Assembly: GCF_003284965.1 (NCBI RefSeq)
Contig: NZ_QMEW01000025.1
Coordinates: forward strand, 1-64,000
DNA from: Mycolicibacterium sp. GF69
Lineage (GTDB): Bacteria; Actinomycetota; Actinomycetes; Mycobacteriales; Mycobacteriaceae
DNA: 64,000 bases
Direction of reading: 5' to 3'
Under the pieces are notes generated by a model. It did no database searches. It saw only the letters and a program-made list of their open reading frames with translations, and was not told the DNA's origin. This document shows, one piece after another, positions 59,322 to 64,000 of the stretch. Position numbers and translations under genes: made by a program. Position 1 is the stretch's first letter. Each line of letters starts with the position of its first letter.

Positions 59322-59996
59322 TTACGCGCTCAGGACGCCGTCGAGCGCGGAGTAGAACAGGCCCAGCCCGTCGTCGGAGGGTCCGGTCAGCGCCTCGGTG
59401 GCGTGTTCGGGATGCGGCATCAGACCGACGACGCGACCGTTGGCCGAACTGACCCCGGCGATGTTGCGCTGCGAACCGTTGGGGTTGTCGCGGTACCGGA
59501 ACACGACGCGGCCCTCACCCTCGAGCTCGTCGAGCACCTTGTCGCTGGCCACGTAACGGCCCTCGCCGGACTTCAGCGGAATCAGGATGTCCGCACCCGC
59601 TTCGTACCTCGACGTCCACGCCGACGAGTTCGACGCCACCTCCAGCCAGATGTCGCGACAGACGAAATGCAGCCCGACGTTGCGGGTCAACGCGCCCGGC
59701 AACAGTCCGGATTCGCACAACACCTGAAAACCGTTGCAAATCCCCAACACCGGCATGCCCTGCTCGGCGGCGCGCACCACTTCACCCATGACGGGCGCGA
59801 ACTTCGCGATCGCGCCGGCCCGCAGATAGTCCCCGTAGGAGAAGCCGCCGGGCACCACCACGGCGTCGACGCTCTTCAGGTCGGCGTCGGCGTGCCACAG
59901 CGGAACGGCCTGGGCGCCCGCCAACCGGACCGCTCGCGCGGCGTCGACGTCGTCGAGGGTGCCCGGGAATGTGATGACGCCCACACGCGCCGTCAT
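59322..59996 (-). CDS. purQ: FGAM synthase glutaminase subunit
   Basis: 224 aa. Class I glutaminase with the nucleophile Cys in VLGICNGFQVLC near 87 and the His-x-Glu in LMPHPEHATE near 198. ATG 59996 overlaps the purS stop (ATGA). Provides ammonia to PurL. Confidence 0.95.
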   Translation of the reverse strand: MTARVGVITFPGTLDDVDAARAVRLAGAQAVPLWHADADLKSVDAVVVPGGFSYGDYLRAGAIAKFAPVMGEVVRAAEQGMPVLGICNGFQVLCESGLLPGALTRNVGLHFVCRDIWLEVASNSSAWTSRYEAGADILIPLKSGEGRYVASDKVLDELEGEGRVVFRYRDNPNGSQRNIAGVSSANGRVVGLMPHPEHATEALTGPSDDGLGLFYSALDGVLSA

Positions 59997-60232
59997 GGTT
60001 GCTCCCTGCTCACCGACCAGTCCTCGATCACGGTGTTCGCCAACAGCGATTCGGCGATCTCGGCGAGGGTGTCGTCGTCGATGCTGTCGTCCACTTCGAG
60101 CTCGAATCGCTTGCCCTGACGGACATCCGAGACACCGTTGAAGCCAAGACGTCCCAACGCACCGACGATTGCCTGCCCCTGCGGGTCGAGGATCTCGGCC
60201 TTGGGCATCACATGCACCACCACCCTTGCCAC
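59993..60232 (-). CDS. purS: FGAM synthase subunit PurS
   Basis: 79 aa. VVVHVMPKAEILDPQGQAIV at the N-terminus, with GVSDVRQGKRFEL; bridges PurQ and PurL in the complex. Overlaps purQ by 4 bases. Start GTG 60232. Confidence 0.93.
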   Translation of the reverse strand: MARVVVHVMPKAEILDPQGQAIVGALGRLGFNGVSDVRQGKRFELEVDDSIDDDTLAEIAESLLANTVIEDWSVSREQP

Positions 60233-60267
60233 GCGTCAACTGTACCGGCGGTCCGTGCGTGCGCGCC

Positions 60268-60939
60268 TCACCGGCACGAGCCGAGGTACGCCTCGCACAG
60301 CGGAGCCGCCAGCACATCGAGAACCTGGACGTCGGGCACCGCGGCCCACGGCACCTGCACCGGCAGGGTCGACCACATCGCGAACTCGACGATGCTGGCG
60401 CTGTCGGGGTCGGCGAGCAGGTATTGGCGCAGCACTTGCCGGCCCGCCACGCTGATAACCGCGGCAGTCCGCTCGGCATCGGCCGTGGTGATCGACGGCG
60501 ACACCAGCGGCGCCGTCAGCTGACAGGTGCGCAGCCGCAACTGCGCCGTGTCGAACACCGACCGCATGAGCGGAGCGCTGTCCACGACGTTTCCCCGCCA
60601 GTGCAGCACCTGCGCCCGTAACCGCCACTGACCAGGCGGGTTGGCGATGTCCGCGCGGGCCGCCACCACATAGTCGCGCGGGTCGGCCGGCATCGGCGGG
60701 CTACCGCACAGTTCTTCGAACATGAACCGCGGCGCCGGCGCGGTGACGGCCAGGGCGGCCAGTCCCGGCCAGCGGTACACCGAGTACAGCGGAAGCGAGC
60801 TGGACACCGGCCATGCCGCGTCGGGGATCGCATCGCAGATCGGCGGGCAGACGCCCGGCACGGCACCGGCCGGCGGCGCAGGCCCGGACGTCACAGCCAG
60901 GCCGAACGCCGCGAGGGCCACCGCCAGCAGCAATCGCAC
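60268..60939 (-). CDS. Secreted protein of unknown function
   Basis: 223 aa. Signal peptide (MRLLLAVALAAFGLAVTSGP, then PAPPAGA), mature part with four Cys (CPPICDA near 30-34, ELCG, RTCQ, LGSCR near the end), so disulfides are likely. No known domain recognised. It lies 35 bp upstream of purS in the same direction and may share the transcript. Confidence 0.65.
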   Translation of the reverse strand: MRLLLAVALAAFGLAVTSGPAPPAGAVPGVCPPICDAIPDAAWPVSSSLPLYSVYRWPGLAALAVTAPAPRFMFEELCGSPPMPADPRDYVVAARADIANPPGQWRLRAQVLHWRGNVVDSAPLMRSVFDTAQLRLRTCQLTAPLVSPSITTADAERTAAVISVAGRQVLRQYLLADPDSASIVEFAMWSTLPVQVPWAAVPDVQVLDVLAAPLCEAYLGSCR

Positions 60940-60985
60940 GACTCAAGTACCCCCTGAACACGGCCAGCGCCGCCACAATATAGGC

Positions 60986-61639
60986 ATGCAATTGACGCAT
61001 TTCGGACATTCATGCTTACTCGCGAATTTCAAGAGCGAATCCGGCGGCGAATCGACGATTCTGTTCGATCCGGGCACCTTCTCCCACGGTTTCGAGGGCA
61101 TCACCGGGCTGTCGGCGATCCTGATCACCCATCAGCATCCCGACCACGCCGACACCGAACGACTCCCCGCCCTGATCGAGGCCAACCCGCAGGCCGCGCT
61201 GTACGCCGACCCGCAGACCGCCGCGCAACTCGGCGATCCATGGCGCGCAGTCAACGTCGGCGACGTGCTCACCATCGATCATCTGACGGTGCGCGGTGTC
61301 GGCGGCAAGCATGCGGTGATCCACCCGGAGATTCCGGTGATCGACAACATCTCGTATCTGGTCGGCGACAGCTCGCATCCGGCCCGTCTCATGCATCCCG
61401 GCGATGCGCTGTTCGCTCCCGGCGAACCGGTCGACGTGCTGGCCACACCCGCCGCCGCGCCGTGGATGAAAATCGCGGAGGCCGTCGACTACCTACGAGC
61501 GGTGGCGCCGACGCATGCGGTGCCCGTTCATCAGGCCATCATCGACCCCAGCGCCCGCGGCATCTTCTACGGCAGGCTCTCGGAGATGACCGACACCGAC
61601 TTTCAGGTCCTCGAACCCGAGAACGGGACGGCTTTCTGA
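60986..61639 (+). CDS. Metallo-beta-lactamase-fold protein (UlaG-like)
   Basis: 217 aa from ATG 60986. MQLTHFGHSCLLANF at the N-terminus, the metal motif THQHPDHAD near 50 and the final His in VPVHQAI. The UlaG-like short MBL type suggests a hydrolase of unknown substrate. Convergent with the flavoprotein, 1 bp between stops. By order Rv0786c. Confidence 0.82.
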   Translation: MQLTHFGHSCLLANFKSESGGESTILFDPGTFSHGFEGITGLSAILITHQHPDHADTERLPALIEANPQAALYADPQTAAQLGDPWRAVNVGDVLTIDHLTVRGVGGKHAVIHPEIPVIDNISYLVGDSSHPARLMHPGDALFAPGEPVDVLATPAAAPWMKIAEAVDYLRAVAPTHAVPVHQAIIDPSARGIFYGRLSEMTDTDFQVLEPENGTAF

Positions 61640-61640
61640 G

Positions 61641-63278
61641 TCAGGCCGTGTCCCTCGCCGCCGCGCGTCCGGCGGCCCGGCCGGAGAACACGCAACCCCC
61701 GAGGAAGGTGCCCTCCAACGACCGGTAGCCGTGCACGCCGCCGCCACCGAAGCCCGCGGCCTCCCCTGCGGCGAACAACCCGTCGAACGGGTTGCCGTCC
61801 GGTTTGAGTGCCCGCGCGTCGAGATCGGTCTCCAATCCGCCCAAGGACTTTCGCGTCAGGATGTGCAGCTTCACCGCGATCAGCGGTCCCGCCTTCGGGT
61901 CGGTCAACCGGTGCGGTGCGACGACGCGGCTGACCCGGTCGCCGAGGTAGTTGCGCGCCACCCGGATCGAGGCGATCTGCATGTCCTTGGTGAACTTGTT
62001 CGCCACTTCCCGGTCCCGGGCGGTGACTTCGGCCTCCACCGTCGCGTAGTCCAGCGGCAGCACCTCGGGCACCGCGTTCATCGCAGACACCAAGTCCCGC
62101 AACGAATTGGCGCTGACGAAGTCGACACCGCGATCGACGAACGCCTGCACCGGCGCCGGCGCGCCGGCACGCACCCGCGACAAGACGTCGCGGATACTGC
62201 GGCCGGTGAGGTCGGGGTTCTGCTCCTGACCGGAGAGCGCGAACTCCTTGGCGATGATCCGCGCGTTGAGGATGAACCACGTGTAGTCCTGTCCCGTCTG
62301 CGCGATGTGTTCGAGCGTGCCGAGTGTGTCGAACCCGGGATACAGCGGCGAGGGCAGGCGGTTGCCGTTGGCGTCCAACCACAGTGACGACGGGCCGGGC
62401 AGAATCCGGATGCCGTGCATCGGCCAGATCGGGTCGTAGTTGGTGATGCCCTCGGTGTAATGCCACATGCGGTCGCTGTTGATCACCCGCGCCCCGGCAG
62501 ATTCGGTGATGCCGATCATGCGGCCGTCGACGTGCGCGGGCACCCCGGACAGCAACTGTTCCGGAACCCGGCCCATCCGCTTCGGCCAGTTCTGCCGGAC
62601 CAGATCGTGGTTGCCGCCGATGCCGCCGCTGGCCACGATGACCGCCTGTGCGCGGAACTCGAACTCGCCGACCGGGGTTCGTGACGTCGCTGTCCCGCGC
62701 GCCGCGTCCGATGGTTCGAGCACCGTTCCGCGCACGCCGACAACAGCGCCGTTCTCCACGATCAGGTCGTCGACGCGGTGCCGGTGCGCGTACCGCGCCC
62801 GCCCCGTCAGCCGGCGCGCGAAGATGTCGACGATCGCCGGTCCGGTGCCCCAGGTGATGTGGAACCGCGGTACCGAGTTGCCGTGTCCGCGGGCGTCATA
62901 CCCACCGCGTTCGGCCCACCCGACGACCGGGAACGTCTGCAGGCCACGCTCTCGCAGCCAGCCACGCTTCTCACCCGCCGCGAAATCGACGTAGGCGTGC
63001 GCCCATTGCCGCGGCCAATGATCTTCCGGACGGTCGAATCCGGCCGAGCCCAACCAGTCCTGCAGGGCCAACTCGTGACTGTCCCGGATGCCCAACCGCC
63101 GCTGCTCAGGGCTGTCGACGAAGAACAGCCCGCCGAACGACCAGTACGCCTGGCCACCGATGTTGTTGGCGTTCTCCTGGTCGACGATCAACACGCGCCG
63201 GCCGCGCTCGACGAGTTCGCAGGCGGCCACCAGGCCCGCCAGTCCGGCTCCGACGACAATGACGTCAGCATCTGCCAT
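61641..63278 (-). CDS. FAD-binding dehydrogenase, ketosteroid-dehydrogenase-like
   Basis: 545 aa. FAD motif VVGAGLAGLVAACELVERG at residue 7, GGQAYWSFGGLFF near 42, and the C-terminal AAGEAAGFGGGGVHGYRSLE near 500. The plan follows KstD/fumarate-reductase flavoproteins, but Tyr-rich KstD active-site residues cannot be verified by eye. By order Rv0785. ATG 63278 starts the FAD fold. Confidence 0.82.
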   Translation of the reverse strand: MADADVIVVGAGLAGLVAACELVERGRRVLIVDQENANNIGGQAYWSFGGLFFVDSPEQRRLGIRDSHELALQDWLGSAGFDRPEDHWPRQWAHAYVDFAAGEKRGWLRERGLQTFPVVGWAERGGYDARGHGNSVPRFHITWGTGPAIVDIFARRLTGRARYAHRHRVDDLIVENGAVVGVRGTVLEPSDAARGTATSRTPVGEFEFRAQAVIVASGGIGGNHDLVRQNWPKRMGRVPEQLLSGVPAHVDGRMIGITESAGARVINSDRMWHYTEGITNYDPIWPMHGIRILPGPSSLWLDANGNRLPSPLYPGFDTLGTLEHIAQTGQDYTWFILNARIIAKEFALSGQEQNPDLTGRSIRDVLSRVRAGAPAPVQAFVDRGVDFVSANSLRDLVSAMNAVPEVLPLDYATVEAEVTARDREVANKFTKDMQIASIRVARNYLGDRVSRVVAPHRLTDPKAGPLIAVKLHILTRKSLGGLETDLDARALKPDGNPFDGLFAAGEAAGFGGGGVHGYRSLEGTFLGGCVFSGRAAGRAAARDTA

Positions 63279-63301
63279 GGCCGCCACGTTAGCGGCCGAC
63301 G

Positions 63302-64000
63302 CTACGCGGCGGCCGTCATTGCGGTCAACGGCCGCCATTCGTAGGTACCTGGCACGCATCGGTGCATGAGCGCGAGGTCGACGGCATCGAACATCGCCTG
63401 GCGCGGCCCCGGTCTGCGTAAGTGCCGGGCGGCGACGGCGACCCGGACGATGCCGTCTCGACGGGCAATGCGCTCGGCCGAGCGCACCAGCGTCCGGCAC
63501 CACCACGGCTCGCTGAGGAAGCCTTCGCCGATACCGAGGACGCGTGACCGCACCGCCGTCCCCCGGACCAGGTCGGCGATCTCGGTCAAACCCGCCAACA
63601 GTCGAAATCCCTTGTGCGGCAGGACCGTCACGGTACCGGATGAAACCGTCCAGCCCGGTGCAGCGAACAGTCGCGTACGCAACCCCAGGTGCTCCATCAC
63701 ACGGTCGGCGGCCATCAGTCGCAGGCCGGCCTCATGGGCGGGCAGCGTCGCGAATTCTGAACGCCGCTTCTTGGTGGCCGCCTCGTCGAAACCGTGCAAC
63801 ACGATGGCATCGCCTGCGTCGCGCCTGGCCGTCAGCCATTCGACGGTGGCGGGGTCGGCGTCGAGGCGGTAACCGCCCTTGAGCCTCGGCGCCACCAGTA
63901 GGGAGACGCGTACGTCACGAGCGCCGAGTTGTGCGCAGAAATCCTCGACGTCGGGCAGTGTGCGATCGCTGATTCCCGAAACCGAAACGAGCAGTTGTCC
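63302..64000 (-). CDS. DUF2334 polysaccharide-deacetylase-like protein (5' partial)
   Basis: The frame is open to the last base, so the N-terminus lies beyond the window. The 232 visible residues include LLVSVSGISDRTLPDVEDFC and VRVSLLVAPRLKGGYRLDAD, the start of a DUF2334 barrel, then ATVEWLTARRDAGDAIVLHG and AHEAGLRLMAADRVME. DUF2334 proteins have the NodB deacetylase fold; activity is not established. Confidence 0.7.
   Translation of the reverse strand, partial: GQLLVSVSGISDRTLPDVEDFCAQLGARDVRVSLLVAPRLKGGYRLDADPATVEWLTARRDAGDAIVLHGFDEAATKKRRSEFATLPAHEAGLRLMAADRVMEHLGLRTRLFAAPGWTVSSGTVTVLPHKGFRLLAGLTEIADLVRGTAVRSRVLGIGEGFLSEPWWCRTLVRSAERIARRDGIVRVAVAARHLRRPGPRQAMFDAVDLALMHRCVPGTYEWRPLTAMTAAA

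Overview
This is high-GC actinobacterial DNA from a Mycobacterium or Mycolicibacterium-type species. The evidence is the gene content (mshD, lmeA, desA1, a polycysteine leader peptide, Mce proteins, an encapsulin with its dye-decolorizing peroxidase), frequent GTG starts, 1- and 4-base gene overlaps, and several -10 boxes lying 7 bases before a start codon (leaderless mRNAs). From memory, gene order follows M. tuberculosis Rv0784-Rv0826 plus Rv0855-Rv0860, reversed in orientation, with accessory insertions. No database search was possible, so ortholog names rest on protein motifs plus synteny.

Left part (1-17.6 kb), lipid and redox metabolism: the end of an Mce-type protein, an F420-type oxidoreductase, a PPOX-fold protein, an acyl-CoA ligase, the fadA-fadB beta-oxidation pair, a DapC-like aminotransferase, SRPBCC proteins around a Far-type racemase, and a TetR-controlled block (FAD oxidoreductase, DUF2834 membrane protein, SnoaL-like and metallo-beta-lactamase-fold proteins) with two almost identical TetR operators.

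17.7-19.9 kb: a tRNA-Glu/Asp/Phe operon and a divergent tRNA-Lys, separated by a TnpB (IS200/IS605 or IS607-type) gene. 20-28 kb: a DUF2236 oxygenase-like gene and a divergent TetR gene, two paralogous secreted proteins, the essential-type acyl-ACP desaturase desA1 coupled to a tRNA-dihydrouridine synthase, an LCP cell-wall ligase, and phoU. 28-34 kb: pstSCAB, mshD and a GlnR/OmpR-like regulator; phosphate-box repeats precede both phoU and pstS. 34-41 kb: lmeA, thiX, a cysteine-rich leader peptide followed by DUF4395/sulfurtransferase/sseC genes, a 32-aa membrane peptide fused by overlap to a nitrobindin-like gene, a putative structured RNA, a PabC-like enzyme, ygfZ and DUF3073.

41-60 kb: purine genes purM, purF, purL, purQ and purS are interleaved with membrane, lipid and peptidase genes. 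There is a frameshifted epimerase gene next to purM, an orphan MceA protein, and a tightly overlapping purL-hydrolase-CPBP-SDR chain. The DyP-encapsulin nanocompartment operon lies at 54.9-56.8 kb. Beside it, a three-gene cassette (56.8-59.1 kb) looks like a type VII-secreted polymorphic effector with a glycine-rich, possibly membrane-inserting C-terminus and a membrane protein that may give immunity. This cassette is the best candidate for something undescribed. The right end (60-64 kb) holds a secreted protein, a metallo-beta-lactamase-fold protein, a ketosteroid-dehydrogenase-like flavoprotein and a partial DUF2334 gene.
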